This document shows, piece after piece, positions 43,621 to 53,768 of a DNA stretch of 64,000 bases. The DNA lies in assembly GCF_021233055.1 (NCBI RefSeq), contig NZ_CP089542.1, forward strand, positions 62,001 to 126,000. The letters run 5' to 3'. The DNA comes from Spirosoma oryzicola (GTDB lineage Bacteria > Bacteroidota > Bacteroidia > Cytophagales > Spirosomataceae). Each line of letters begins with the position of its first letter. Position 1 is the stretch's first letter. The notes under the pieces are model-generated. The model had not been told where the DNA came from, did no database searches, and saw only the letters and a program-made list of their open reading frames with translations. Both the position numbers and the translations under genes were made by a program.

Positions 43621-45969
43621 ATGAATCGAATTTTAGTTTTTCTCCCACTGTTGATTTCACTACATGTCGTAGCCCAAACCGGCACCGTCCGAGGAACCAT
43701 TACGACATCGAACGGTAACCCTGCCGGGTTTGTAACTGTTCGGCTGGACAAATTCAGTACGGGAGCCGTAACAAATGCAACCGGTAGCTATACGATCGAA
43801 AACGTGCCGGGAGGTCTCCATACGGTTACCGCTAGCTTCGTTGGCTACAACACCCAAACAAAGGAGATAACTAGTACAGATGGACAAATCGTTACCGTTG
43901 ACTTCGTGCTCACCGAGGCAGAAGCTAACTTGTCTGAAGTGGTCGTTTCAGCAAGCAGAACCAAGGAGTCGATTGACGAAATCCCTTCTTCGGTAGCGGT
44001 AATAGGCCTTAAAACCTTGCAGGACAATCTTGACATCACGACTAACCTTGGCAGTATACTGGAAAATCGTGTACCGGGCCTTGCGCCAAGTGCTGGATTG
44101 AGCAGCAATTTTGGGCAGACACTTCGCGGCCGTAACATGCTGGTGATGGTAGACGGCGTACCACAATCTACACCCTTACGAAACGGGGGCATGGATATCA
44201 GAGCTTTAGACCCTTCGGTAATCGAACGAGTTGAAGTAGTAAAAGGAGCCACGGCCATCTATGGAAATGGCGCTGCGGGCGGTTTGATCAACTATTTTAC
44301 CCGTAATCCTAAAACCGGAAAGTTCATCAATAGCCATACTACTATTGGCACGAGCGGCTCATTGACCAATAAGGCCAACAGTATGGGTGGGCGTGTCAGC
44401 CAGCTACTATATGGTGATAAAGGGAAATTGAGTTATGTGCTGGGGGGCGTATATGAGCAAACCGGTGAGCAAAAAGACGCAGCTGGTGACGTATTACCTC
44501 CTATCTATGGCCTTGGCGAGACCGATTCATACAACGCTTTCGCAAAAATTGGGTATCAGCTGACGAACCAGCATAAAGTACAAGCTACGTATAACGTTTA
44601 CAGCAGCAGACAAACGACCAACTATCTCACGGTAAACGGTGATTACAAGAATGGTATTAAGACGTCGGCAAAACTGGGCGAAAGCCAGGGTGTCCCGCAG
44701 GGAGTAAGAGGAAATCATAACCTGAACATTTTGTTTACAGGAAATACAGGCGTCGCCAATACCTCCTACGATGTATCGGCCTATTACCAGAGTGTAGACA
44801 ACGTATTTTTCTATTCGACAGCATTTGTCGATGGCGGTGTGTCCAGGGTTTTGTCCAAAAAAAAGGGCGTTCGACTGGTACTCAATACACCTCTGAAACT
44901 ATCGACCGCAGATGCCAGCCTAACGTATGGTCTGGACGCCCAACGCGATATTACGTCGCAACCCCTAGTAGATGGACGAATTTGGGTGCCCGAAATGAAC
45001 ATGCAAAACATGGCTCCCTTTGCCCAGGCAAGAGTGACATTTTTTGAAAAGCTGATCCTAAAAGGAGGGCTACGCTACGAAAAAGTACGTATTAGTGTCG
45101 ATGATTATAACACGCTTCCTTCGGTAAATGTACTATCAGGTGCCGTAACGCCATCTATTAAGGTAAAAGGCGGTGATTTGGCGTATAATCCACTGGTTTT
45201 CAATCTAGGACTTCGCTATAATGTCTCTCCCTATTTCTCGCCTTATATCAGTTTCTCGCAAGGGTTTACCGTGTCCGATGTTGGATTGGCGCTTCGTGCT
45301 GCCCGAGTAGACGACGTAGCCAAGATCAACACCAAAGCTGTTATTGTTGACAGTTATGAAGCTGGATTTGTCAGTAAGATAGGTACGCTGCGTTTTGAAG
45401 CTATTGGTTATGTTAGTGAGTCCAGCCTGGGATCGAACAGCGTATTCCAAAATGGTTCATTTATCGTAGTCCGGGCTCCTGAACGCATTTATGGGCTGGA
45501 ACTTACGGCCGACGCACAACTAACAAAAAACCTGCGGGCCGGTCTCAATTACAGCTACGTCGAAGGAAAACTGGATGCCAACGACGACAGGAACTACAAT
45601 GGCCCGGAGGACGAATACCTGCCCGGCGCACGCATAGCCCCGCCCATGCTTACCGGAAATATCAATTATACCCTTTTGCCGAATAAACTGAACCTTTTGC
45701 TCCAATATACGGGGATTATGAAACGCAATCGTTTTGCCAAAAACAGCAACAATTCATACGATTATTCAAAAGGTCCCGTCAAGGCGTATAATCTGTTTAG
45801 TACCGCCATCAATTACCAGTTTTCCCAGAGCACCTCATTAAGCCTGGGCATAGAAAATCTATTCAATGAAGACTATTATCCAGCGCGTTCGCAATGGACA
45901 GCCTTAAATGATAACTACATAAAAGGTAGTGGCGCAGCGTATCGATTAACCCTACATATAAAAATGTAA
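43621..45969 (+). CDS. TonB-dependent receptor, siderophore type
   Basis: 782 residues. Signal peptide (LVFLPLLISLHVVAQ), a CarboxypepD_reg-like domain at 20-100 (GTVRGTITTSNGNPAGFVTV), then a TonB box region (EVVVSASRTKESIDEIPSS), the plug (MLVMVDGVPQSTPL, ERVEVVKGATAIYGNGAAGG) and a 22-strand barrel ending in an aromatic-poor but canonical terminal strand (AAYRLTLHIKM). The plug resembles FecA/FhuA-type siderophore receptors more than SusC. It lies alone, with a probable terminator hairpin behind it and a possible metal-box in front. Confidence 0.93.
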   Translation: MNRILVFLPLLISLHVVAQTGTVRGTITTSNGNPAGFVTVRLDKFSTGAVTNATGSYTIENVPGGLHTVTASFVGYNTQTKEITSTDGQIVTVDFVLTEAEANLSEVVVSASRTKESIDEIPSSVAVIGLKTLQDNLDITTNLGSILENRVPGLAPSAGLSSNFGQTLRGRNMLVMVDGVPQSTPLRNGGMDIRALDPSVIERVEVVKGATAIYGNGAAGGLINYFTRNPKTGKFINSHTTIGTSGSLTNKANSMGGRVSQLLYGDKGKLSYVLGGVYEQTGEQKDAAGDVLPPIYGLGETDSYNAFAKIGYQLTNQHKVQATYNVYSSRQTTNYLTVNGDYKNGIKTSAKLGESQGVPQGVRGNHNLNILFTGNTGVANTSYDVSAYYQSVDNVFFYSTAFVDGGVSRVLSKKKGVRLVLNTPLKLSTADASLTYGLDAQRDITSQPLVDGRIWVPEMNMQNMAPFAQARVTFFEKLILKGGLRYEKVRISVDDYNTLPSVNVLSGAVTPSIKVKGGDLAYNPLVFNLGLRYNVSPYFSPYISFSQGFTVSDVGLALRAARVDDVAKINTKAVIVDSYEAGFVSKIGTLRFEAIGYVSESSLGSNSVFQNGSFIVVRAPERIYGLELTADAQLTKNLRAGLNYSYVEGKLDANDDRNYNGPEDEYLPGARIAPPMLTGNINYTLLPNKLNLLLQYTGIMKRNRFAKNSNNSYDYSKGPVKAYNLFSTAINYQFSQSTSLSLGIENLFNEDYYPARSQWTALNDNYIKGSGAAYRLTLHIKM

Positions 45970-46315
45970 GGGGTTTACAGCTAACAGGGGCCTGGATGTT
46001 ATACCCAGAAGTTGGCCAAAATTGTGTACTGATCGAATGAAGAACGGGCTACGAAGGTAGTGGGGTGTCGAATCCCTCTTACCTACCGTAGCCCGTGCAC
46101 TTGCTCAGCGAAGCCGGGTAACCTCCGTACTACGCAGTATACTTTTCGCTTCGAAAAAGTGGTACTGTCTATCACCCCAATCATTCACCCATTATGAGCA
46201 AAAGCCAATTAGCCGTTAAAAAAGCTCGTTTCAGGAAGCGTTAGTTAAACTTGCCATGCAAGCCGCCGTATAAGAATCGATTAAAACAGCAGCTACTACT
46301 TGGTATCAGTCGACT
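45970..46315. other. Spacer with hairpin, no gene
   Basis: Contains a hairpin of CGGGCTACG-AAG-GTAG against CTACCGTAGCCCG at about 46045-46095, likely the terminator of the TonB receptor. A 12-codon ATG frame near 46195 is not credible. Confidence 0.5.
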
Positions 46316-46998
46316 TTTTTCCAGGTAAAACGCTGGCCATTCTCCTTGGTAACGCAGCGAACTACCCGACCAGCCGTATCACGCTGGAACGTCAGTCGAC
46401 TGTTCTACTTCTGCGGAAAAAAATGGTCCGCGCTACTGGCAAGCAAGGCCAATTCCGGTAGTTGATCCTTATGGTGTCACAGCGAATACAACTGTCCATT
46501 CCGGAGAACGATATCCATTTCGTAACCGCCTGGTTGATCCGCCACGTAGCGACCGACGTACTGCCTCAGCAGTTTTGGTGCTAAGTGTACCTGCGGCCTG
46601 GGTAGCCACAATTCATCGGGCATTTCAAAGACAATCACCGATAAGCTTTACGCACCGGGAAAGACGGAATCCGCATGATTGCCGAAATTATTGACCAAAA
46701 CGATCGTTAGGTGTTCCGCTGGATAGTAGACAAATTCCGACATAAAGCCGGGATAGCCACCACTGTGACGCAGGTAAGGATTCCCCCCAAATTGGCCAGT
46801 ATACCAGTCATAGCCGTAGCCCTTGCGACGGGGCGCGAAGTCCAACTGCCAGGAACGGGCCGACAGCAGCTGCCGGTTAGCGACGGTTTTTGCCCACCGT
46901 CGCATATCACCTGTCGAGCTGTAGAGCCCGCTCGCAGCACACAAATTTAAATATTGCACGGGTATCGATCCATAGAAGTGTCTGTGGGTCAACATTGG
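46316..46998 (-). pseudogene. Decayed serine hydrolase (class C type)
   Basis: Minus strand. 46995-46648 reads LCAASGLYSSTGDMRRWAKT, KGYGYDWYTGQFGGN and RHSGGYPGFMSEFVYYPAEH (the HSG box). After a stop at 46648 the same frame goes on with LSVIVFEMPDELWLP, LLRQYVGRYVADQPGGYEMD, another stop, and ends in NGQRFTWKKVD. The N-terminal half with the SxxK serine is missing, and two or three stops break the rest. At its upstream end it abuts a DUF4377 scrap on the other strand. Confidence 0.8.
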
Positions 46999-47014
46999 AG
47001 AGGCACCTACCTAG

Positions 47015-47167
47015 ACGTTGCATTACTCCGGCATTGACGGGTTTGCCTACGAAGAAGGCTTCGAATATACTCTAACGGTCAACCAGAAACAGGTTGAAAA
47101 TCCGCCGATGGATGGATCCAGCATTCGCCACACGTTAGTGAACGTCGTTGAAAGGACCAAACGCTGA
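47015..47167 (+). pseudogene. C-terminal scrap of a DUF4377-like protein
   Basis: After a stop at 47012-47014 the frame reads IDGFAYEEGFEYTLTVNQKQ, then VENPPMDGSSIRHTLVNVVE to TGA 47165-47167. The PPADGSS-type motif with the preceding Tyr-rich strand fits the C-terminus of DUF4377 lipoproteins. No start or N-terminal half is present, so it is a remnant. Confidence 0.55.
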
Positions 47168-47704
47168 AAGCGTTCTACTCAGTCAGCCTCTAAGTTGACC
47201 TATCCATCTGCCAACCCAGTCCAAAGAGTCCAAACGTAAATACAGTGCTATCCGTTGTGGTAGGCGTGTAAAGTAGCCATGCGTTCAACCGTGACGATCC
47301 GCCTTACCAACTGAGGTAGTACGCTGAAACAGGGGTAATCTTTTAACTAGCTATCTTGTTTCGGCTCCAACATATGCCCAGCAGCAATAATCCAGTCAGA
47401 ATAAGAACCTCGCAAAAGGTAGGAGTCACCAGCACGTATTGCCGTTCCTAATGTGTATCCACCGTTTCTATGCAAACGTCAAACTAATCTGCACGTATTT
47501 ATACTGTATGTAAAGGATAGACTGTTTGGTTGGCGGGGTCGGCAAAACTAATCCGACACGAGCACCCGATCCGAGCTATTTTTTGTTATTCTGATAACAG
47601 AGGGATGGTCGCGATCAGGCACCAAAGGCCATTTACGAAGGCCCTTCCGTTGTCAGACCGGGAAGTAATGCCTCAAAACTCCTACAGTTGATCAAACAGG
47701 TATA
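47168..47704. other. Spacer, probably degraded sequence
   Basis: 537 bases without an open frame of coding character, at the right end of the graveyard that follows the TonB receptor. I can name nothing in it. Confidence 0.4.
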
Positions 47705-49327
47705 TTATTTACTCACTTCACTAGCGTAGCGATACGTGAAAGCGTCAACGTCGATCAAACCGGTATCAGCGGTTAAGTTATAGTTGAAAATGCCCAGCCG
47801 ATCGCCCCGATAACTGCCCCAGACGAGTTGCGTTTTCGTTCCTATTGGCGTGAAGGTTTTACCGTCAGTGCTGTACAAATACTGATTTATGCCGCCGAAA
47901 CCCCAGGACGATTGCAGCCAGATCGTTTTCCCATCAATCACTGGACCCGTCGAATCGGTATCGTTAACGGTGTAAACCAAGTACCGTTTACCATCCTGTT
48001 GTTTTATGCCCAATGCGCTGTAGCTGGCCGTCGACAGATGCGTCAGGCCGGCATGTTGCCCGTTCGCCATGCCGCTCATGTCAAGTTTGACGGTGGCTAC
48101 GTTCGACTTTGTGCGCATGCTGCGCTGGGTGATCGTATTGCCAGCCCGGAGCAATACTTTTTTCGGATTCTGCGGATCTATTGGCCGAAAGGCGTGCAGC
48201 CGGAGAAAGCCCCGCCGGTCGGTCAGTGACCATTTGTCGGACCGGGGTTGGTAGTTCCACTCCCATTGAGACAGTAACTTGGTACTGGTGAACGCATCGT
48301 CGGTCTGCATACGCAAGGGGGTGCCTTTACTGATGATCGGCTTCCTGGCTGACCAGATCATGTTTCCGATGCCGTCGGCGCCTACTGCCCCCACGATAGG
48401 CCAGCCGTCAACCCAGGTTACGGGAAGTAAACTGGCGGCCCGCCCTTCCCAATCGCCGGTACCGTGATGGGTAAAGAACCACCACTCGCCGTTTGGCAAT
48501 TGCATCAGGCCACCCTGATTGGGTTCTTTGTCGGTTGCTGCGTTGACGTGGTTGAGTTGGCGGATTTCCCAGGGCCCGTGTAGGCTTTTGGACCGCTCCA
48601 TCATCATTACCCGCCCTTCCTTGTTGACCTCACTAAAGTAGTGGTAATAAAGGCCGTTGATTTTGTAGAGCTTGTTAGCCTCACTTCCCTGCGACTGGTG
48701 AATGATTCTATCCGACTCCATGATCAGGCTCTTTCCGTCAGGGGTCATCTTGAACAGGTGGATGTTGTACTTTTTGCCGTTTTTCGGATCAAGCCCAAAC
48801 TGGGTCGCTATGAAATAAAGTTGCCCATCATCATCCCGGAACGAACAGCAGTCGTCCCAGCCCTGCACTTTCCAGAGTTGGTGAAGGGGCTCCCAGGGAC
48901 CGGCCGGATTGGTAGCACTGCTCATAAAGAAGCCATCATCCGGCGTACCGAAATACACCCAGAACTTATTGTTGTAATACCGAATCGACCCCGCCCATAT
49001 ACCTTTCCCGTAACTGTTCATTTTATCCCAGTTGAGGTCGGGACTTATCCGCGTGAGATCGTCGGCAACGTGACTGAGCAACTCCCAGTTGACCAGGTCT
49101 TTGGAGTGCAGCACCGCCATGCCCGGCGAATACTGCATGGTGGACGAAATGGCGTAATAGTCGTTACTGACGCGAATGGCGTCCAGATCACTGAAATCAC
49201 TGGGGATGACTGGATTGCGGTACGTTCCGTTTCCCTGATCACCCCATTGTTCCGTTTGTTGCCCCCTTGCGTTCAGCCCGAAAAGCGACAGCAACACCAG
49301 CACTGAAATTACGCTTAACCTGGTCAT
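47705..49327 (-). CDS. GH43 glycosidase with C-terminal beta-sandwich (paralogue B)
   Basis: 540 residues, signal peptide (LSVISVLVLLSLFGLNARGQ). GTYRNPVIPSDFSDLDAIRV holds the catalytic base, WDDCCSFRDDDGQLYFI the pKa tuner and QGSEANKLYKINGLYYHYFS the acid region, with SQWEWNYQPRSDKWSLTDRR opening the C-terminal sandwich. The order and much of the wording match the GH43 at 41620-43209. It is the last gene of the leftward SusCD locus, separated by a 31-bp hairpin from the reductase gene upstream. Confidence 0.93.
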   Translation of the reverse strand: MTRLSVISVLVLLSLFGLNARGQQTEQWGDQGNGTYRNPVIPSDFSDLDAIRVSNDYYAISSTMQYSPGMAVLHSKDLVNWELLSHVADDLTRISPDLNWDKMNSYGKGIWAGSIRYYNNKFWVYFGTPDDGFFMSSATNPAGPWEPLHQLWKVQGWDDCCSFRDDDGQLYFIATQFGLDPKNGKKYNIHLFKMTPDGKSLIMESDRIIHQSQGSEANKLYKINGLYYHYFSEVNKEGRVMMMERSKSLHGPWEIRQLNHVNAATDKEPNQGGLMQLPNGEWWFFTHHGTGDWEGRAASLLPVTWVDGWPIVGAVGADGIGNMIWSARKPIISKGTPLRMQTDDAFTSTKLLSQWEWNYQPRSDKWSLTDRRGFLRLHAFRPIDPQNPKKVLLRAGNTITQRSMRTKSNVATVKLDMSGMANGQHAGLTHLSTASYSALGIKQQDGKRYLVYTVNDTDSTGPVIDGKTIWLQSSWGFGGINQYLYSTDGKTFTPIGTKTQLVWGSYRGDRLGIFNYNLTADTGLIDVDAFTYRYASEVSK

Positions 49328-49408
49328 GTTTATCCCGTAATTGATACAATGTATGGCACCTAAATATATTTCTCAGTTGGCTGTTTATCAGCCCTTTTGT
49401 ATCCTCTC

Positions 49409-49486
49409 ATCCTCGGTCTGTGTCCTCCCAGACCGCCTTGAAGTAGGCTGATATGAAGGCGTTCTGTGAGGACACAGACCGAGGAT
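49409..49486. repeat. 31-bp near-perfect inverted repeat
   Basis: Arms 49409-49439 and 49456-49486 are reverse complements with only two mismatches; the core is TCCTCGGTCTGTGTCCTC against GAGGACACAGACCGAGGA. The loop is 16 bases. It lies between two minus-strand genes, so it may end or protect the transcript, but the length exceeds an ordinary terminator and suggests a palindromic repeat element. Confidence 0.85.
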
Positions 49487-49498
49487 ACGGGGACGTAT

Positions 49499-51025
49499 TC
49501 ATACTGTGGTTATTACCGCTGGTAGTCGTTGACTCAGATGCATCGCCAGCGTCTCCGAAACGCCTTGCTCCAGAAACTGGAGCAGGTAGGCACTGACAGC
49601 GGCCTCAAAGCCAGGCAATTCGGCCAAGTTCTCCCCCCACAGCGCCGTATTTCGTAACACGGTTGCGACGACCTGTTCAGGCGATGACTGTGCCCACAGG
49701 TTAGCAAAGTAAGTGACTTCGCTATCCTGAATTACATAGCGTTCCCCCGCCCGATTACCATAGCAAACGCCATCGTCCAGCTGCACCCCACGCATGAACA
49801 ACAGGTAAGCCGCGAACCCAAACGCCATGCTTAGGGGTGGTTGCGCCTGAGTCCGGTAGTACTGCATCAGCGTCGGCACGTTTCGTAGCTTCATTTTCGC
49901 CGTGTATTGCACGGTAATTGCCAGCCACCGGTGTTCGATGTAGGGGTTTCGGAAACGATCCTGCGTCTGCTGGCTGAATTGCGCAGCCGCTTGGCCATCC
50001 ACGGGATACGGGATACCGGGCGTCAGTTCTGCCGTCATCAATCGATCGATGTAAGCCGCGACGTCCGGGGTTTCCATGGCTTCCCGAACGGTATTGCACC
50101 CGGCCAGGTAGGCCACGCCACAGCTTAGTGTATGTGTCCCATTCAGGAGCCGGAGCTTCAACTCCCGAAACAGATCGATGTCGGGCTGAATAACGACGCC
50201 TTCGTCAGCTTGCGCAAAGGAGAGTCTGGCTTTAACCCGTTCGTCACCTTCAATCGCCCAGAGTTTGAATGACTCCGCGACAATCAGCAGCTCATCCTGG
50301 TAGCCGAGTTGCTCCGTCAACGCCTGATGTGTCGCCTGATCGGGCTTACCCGGCACGATGCGATCAACCAGTGAATTGCAGTAGGTATTGGCGCTATCGA
50401 GCCAGTCGAGGAATGGATCTTCCAGATCATTGTAAACCGCCAGTTGCCGAACGATGGTCCGTAATGTCTCCCCATTTTTCGGGATCAATTCCGTGGGAAC
50501 GATAATCAATCCTTTGTCTGGATCGCCATCGAATGCTTGGTAACGGGCGAGTAATACGGCCAGTAATTTACCCGGAAACGAGGTTGGTGTGCCTTGCCCA
50601 ATAGACTCCGCCACATACTGAATACCGACTTCCGTTGTATTGGACAGGATTAGCTGCAAATCGGGGCTTGCGGCTACCTGTAGCACGTCCGGCCAGGCGT
50701 GGTCGGCGACTAAAACCCGGCTGATGGCCGAACAGCGTACATTTTCTTCAATTGTCTGCCCGTTGGCTACCCCTCGAATGCACAGGGTGTACCGGTTGTT
50801 CTGCTTGGCAAACGAAGCGACGTCGCCACCACTGGTCGATTTGATGACGACAATCCGGCCGTTGAATACCCCCTGTCTGTTCGCTTTGTCAATCAGGTAA
50901 TCGGGCAGTCCGCGTAGCAGCACGCCCGTTCCAAATTGTAAAACACGTTCAGGCAGTTGCTCTGTTCGCGGATCGTCGGGCCAGGGCTGGCTTGTCGGTA
51001 GGTCGGTATGTGCTGGCATATTCAT
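49499..51025 (-). CDS. uxaB: Tagaturonate reductase (altronate dehydrogenase)-like
   Basis: 508 residues from ATG 51025; the TTG at 51070 adds 15 residues that look like untranslated leader. VLQFGTGVLLRGLPDYLIDK is the signature of UxaB, followed by GRIVVIKSTSGG and, later, LRLLNGTHTLSCGVAYLAG with the conserved asparagine/histidine of mannitol-dehydrogenase-family enzymes. UxaB interconverts D-tagaturonate and D-altronate in galacturonate breakdown, which would fit pectin. The partner genes uxaA and uxaC are not in the window. It sits between a GH95 and a GH43 in the polysaccharide locus. Confidence 0.85.
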   Translation of the reverse strand: MNMPAHTDLPTSQPWPDDPRTEQLPERVLQFGTGVLLRGLPDYLIDKANRQGVFNGRIVVIKSTSGGDVASFAKQNNRYTLCIRGVANGQTIEENVRCSAISRVLVADHAWPDVLQVAASPDLQLILSNTTEVGIQYVAESIGQGTPTSFPGKLLAVLLARYQAFDGDPDKGLIIVPTELIPKNGETLRTIVRQLAVYNDLEDPFLDWLDSANTYCNSLVDRIVPGKPDQATHQALTEQLGYQDELLIVAESFKLWAIEGDERVKARLSFAQADEGVVIQPDIDLFRELKLRLLNGTHTLSCGVAYLAGCNTVREAMETPDVAAYIDRLMTAELTPGIPYPVDGQAAAQFSQQTQDRFRNPYIEHRWLAITVQYTAKMKLRNVPTLMQYYRTQAQPPLSMAFGFAAYLLFMRGVQLDDGVCYGNRAGERYVIQDSEVTYFANLWAQSSPEQVVATVLRNTALWGENLAELPGFEAAVSAYLLQFLEQGVSETLAMHLSQRLPAVITTV

Positions 51026-51105
51026 AGCTTCAGGTGGTGTAAACAGTCGATGGTTAAATCGTACCGCCAACGTTTGGTGAGCGGTACTGATTTTCCCGTA
51101 GCTTC

Positions 51106-51138
51106 AGTGAGAACCACGGTTGCTTCGTGGTTCTCACT
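51106..51138. terminator. 13-bp hairpin between GH95 and reductase genes
   Basis: AGTGAGAACCACG (51106-51118) and CGTGGTTCTCACT (51126-51138) are exact reverse complements with a 7-base loop. Both flanking genes run leftward, so it is likely a terminator or processing site after GH95. Confidence 0.75.
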
Positions 51139-51160
51139 ACTACACGACTGGGGCAGCTTA

Positions 51161-53635
51161 CTAATTGGCCTGTATGGTGTATACTTTCCCTTTTTCGGTT
51201 TTCAGCCGCAACACGTAGCCTTCGTCGGTTTTCACAGCGGTTTGCTTACTGCCCTGAATGCGAACGGGTACATTGGTGAGCAGCGCTAGATCACCACCGG
51301 TCAGCGATTTTAGGGTAGCGCCGGTGAGGGTTGATTTTTTCCAGTTCATACTCACCTCGAAACCGCCCCTTGCTTTCAAGCCTGTTACGCTGCCTTCCGA
51401 CCACGAATCGGGTACGGCGGGTAGCAAATGAATCTTATCCAGGTGGCTTTGCAACAGCATCTCCGCCATGCCCGCCGTACCGGCGAAGTTGCCATCGATC
51501 TGGAACGGTGGGTGCGCGTCGAAGAAGTTGGGATAGGTGCCCCCGCCCCGACTCATCTGCGTACCCGTCGTGGTGACATAATGCATCAGCTGGCGGATGA
51601 GTGAATACGCGTGGTTTCCGTCCTGCAATCGGGCCCACCAGTTTATTTTCCAGCCCTTGCTCCAGCCGGTTCCTTCGTCGCCCCGCAGTTCCAGCGTTTT
51701 CCGAGCCGCCGTAAAAAATTCCGGCGTTTGGGTGGTAATCTGCCGGCCAGGGTGCAATCCGAACAGATGCGATACATGCCGGTGGTGCGGATCGACCTCG
51801 CGGAACTCCTGGTTCCATTCCAGCAATTGACCCTGACTACCGATCCGGAGTGGAGACAACTGATTGCGCTTGGCGATCAACTGGTCCCGGAAGGCTTTAT
51901 CCTGGTTCAGCACGGTGGATGCGTCGATCAGGTTAGTGAACAAATCCCAGATAATCGACATATCCATCGTGGTGCCTACCGATACGCCCTGCTGCTTACC
52001 GGCCGCGTCGAAGAATTTGTTTTCGGGCGTAGTCGAGGGGGCGGTTACCAGCTTGCCGTTCTTATCGGGCACCAGCCAGTCGAGCGAGAACAGAGCCGCC
52101 TGTTTCATGATGGGGTAAGCCCGCTCGGCCAGAAATTTCTTGTCACCCGTAAACTTATAATGTTCCCAGAGGTGCTGACACAGCCAGTTACCACCCATTG
52201 GCCAGTTAGCCCATAGCGGATCGCCATCGCCCCGGTCACCGACGGCGTTGCTGAGCCCCCAGATATCGGAGTTGTGGTGAGCGACCCAGCCTTTGGCGTT
52301 GTAGTATTCCTGAGCCGTAACGTGTCCAGTAGTGGCCAGATTTGGAATCCAGTCGAGCAGAGCGGTGTGCATTTCCGACAAATTCGTGACCTCAGCGGGC
52401 CAGTAATTCATCTGTGTGTTGATGTTGATGGTATAGTTTGAACTCCAGGGGGCGCGCAGCTCCTTATTCCAGATACCCTGCAGGTTAGCGGGCGGACCAT
52501 TCGGACGGGAGGAGGAGATGAGCAGATAGCGGCCATACTGAAAATACAGCGTTTCCAGGCCGGGATCATAGCGACCCGATGAATAGGCCTGTAGCCGCTC
52601 GTCGCTGGGCAACAAGGCCGTTGGGTTGGACGCCAGCGTATCCCGAACGGAAAACGTGCAGCGGTCGAAATAACGCCGGTAGTCGGCCTGATGGGCGTTC
52701 AGTAAGGCCGCGTAGGGTTGACCGGTGGCTTGAGCCAGGTAGGAAGCGGCCAGTTTTTTCTCGTCTTTCCCGTCCTTGTCCGGACACTTGTCGAAGCCGT
52801 TGAAGCTGGTCGCGGCTACCACGTAGAGGATTACTTCGCTGGCTTTGTCGATGTGAATACCCGCCGTGTCAGTCTTGACCGAACCGTCTTTGGCGACTGC
52901 TTTGATGCGATACTGAAAGCGCATGCCGTTGCAACCGGTGGTGTCGTCGTATACGATGGGTTTCCGCCCCTTGGGATTGTAATAGTTCGGATCGACGCGG
53001 GCCGGGGCTTTCCCATTGATGACCAGTTCGTTTGTTCCCTGGGCTGTTTTCTGAATCCGTAGGAGCGAACGGGTCGCTACGTCGAACGTCAGTTGCCGGG
53101 CTTTGTCGGCACTGAGTCGGATTACCAGCGCGTTGGCCGGAGCCGAGGCCAACAGTTCTCGTTTGTAGGTAACCCCGTCAATCGTAAACCGGGTCGTAGC
53201 GACGGCATTGGCAATATTCAGATCGCGGTAATAAGCCGATGGCTTTCCGGCCGGAAAGCGCTGGTTAAGCATCAGATCGGCCAGCGGCATGTAGGATTCC
53301 GTGTAAAAACCCTGCATTTTTTTGGTCAGCTCGTCCGCTTTGGCATAATCTTCCTGGTTGAACAGGGCTTCCCGGATGGCGGGCAGGTACGTAGCAGCCT
53401 GGGGATTAACGCCTTTTTTGACGGGGCCGCCCGACCAGAGCGTTGATTCATTGAGCTGAATCAGTTCCTGCTCGACTCCGCCGAACACCATCGCGCCAAT
53501 TCGGCCGTTGCCCAGCGGCAGAGCCTCAACCCACTGATCGGCGGGCTTATTATACCATAACTTCTGGGACGACTGGGCCCGCAGGCTCCCCACGCTAAGC
53601 AGCAACGAAGCACAACTAATTACCAATAATTTCAT
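51161..53635 (-). CDS. GH95 alpha-L-fucosidase
   Basis: 824 residues with a signal peptide ([17 protein letters not shown]). [20 protein letters not shown] is the typical GH95 opening; the (alpha/alpha)6 barrel shows [15 protein letters not shown] and STTPENKFF with the likely acid Glu, and [15 protein letters not shown] with the catalytic Asp. It would cleave alpha-1,2-linked L-fucose, as in xyloglucan or plant-pectin side chains, or L-galactose. Located after SusD in the same leftward locus. Confidence 0.95.
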   Translation of the reverse strand: MKLLVISCASLLLSVGSLRAQSSQKLWYNKPADQWVEALPLGNGRIGAMVFGGVEQELIQLNESTLWSGGPVKKGVNPQAATYLPAIREALFNQEDYAKADELTKKMQGFYTESYMPLADLMLNQRFPAGKPSAYYRDLNIANAVATTRFTIDGVTYKRELLASAPANALVIRLSADKARQLTFDVATRSLLRIQKTAQGTNELVINGKAPARVDPNYYNPKGRKPIVYDDTTGCNGMRFQYRIKAVAKDGSVKTDTAGIHIDKASEVILYVVAATSFNGFDKCPDKDGKDEKKLAASYLAQATGQPYAALLNAHQADYRRYFDRCTFSVRDTLASNPTALLPSDERLQAYSSGRYDPGLETLYFQYGRYLLISSSRPNGPPANLQGIWNKELRAPWSSNYTININTQMNYWPAEVTNLSEMHTALLDWIPNLATTGHVTAQEYYNAKGWVAHHNSDIWGLSNAVGDRGDGDPLWANWPMGGNWLCQHLWEHYKFTGDKKFLAERAYPIMKQAALFSLDWLVPDKNGKLVTAPSTTPENKFFDAAGKQQGVSVGTTMDMSIIWDLFTNLIDASTVLNQDKAFRDQLIAKRNQLSPLRIGSQGQLLEWNQEFREVDPHHRHVSHLFGLHPGRQITTQTPEFFTAARKTLELRGDEGTGWSKGWKINWWARLQDGNHAYSLIRQLMHYVTTTGTQMSRGGGTYPNFFDAHPPFQIDGNFAGTAGMAEMLLQSHLDKIHLLPAVPDSWSEGSVTGLKARGGFEVSMNWKKSTLTGATLKSLTGGDLALLTNVPVRIQGSKQTAVKTDEGYVLRLKTEKGKVYTIQAN

Positions 53636-53768
53636 ACTGACAAGAAAATAAAGTTCACTGACCCAGACAAGCCAGTTGCCGTTTTTTAAGCTGTTTAACC
53701 AGTACGTAGCGCTACCAGACTCACACGTGGTACGAGGCCGGTAGCGACGATCAGGAAATGCAGTTAAG

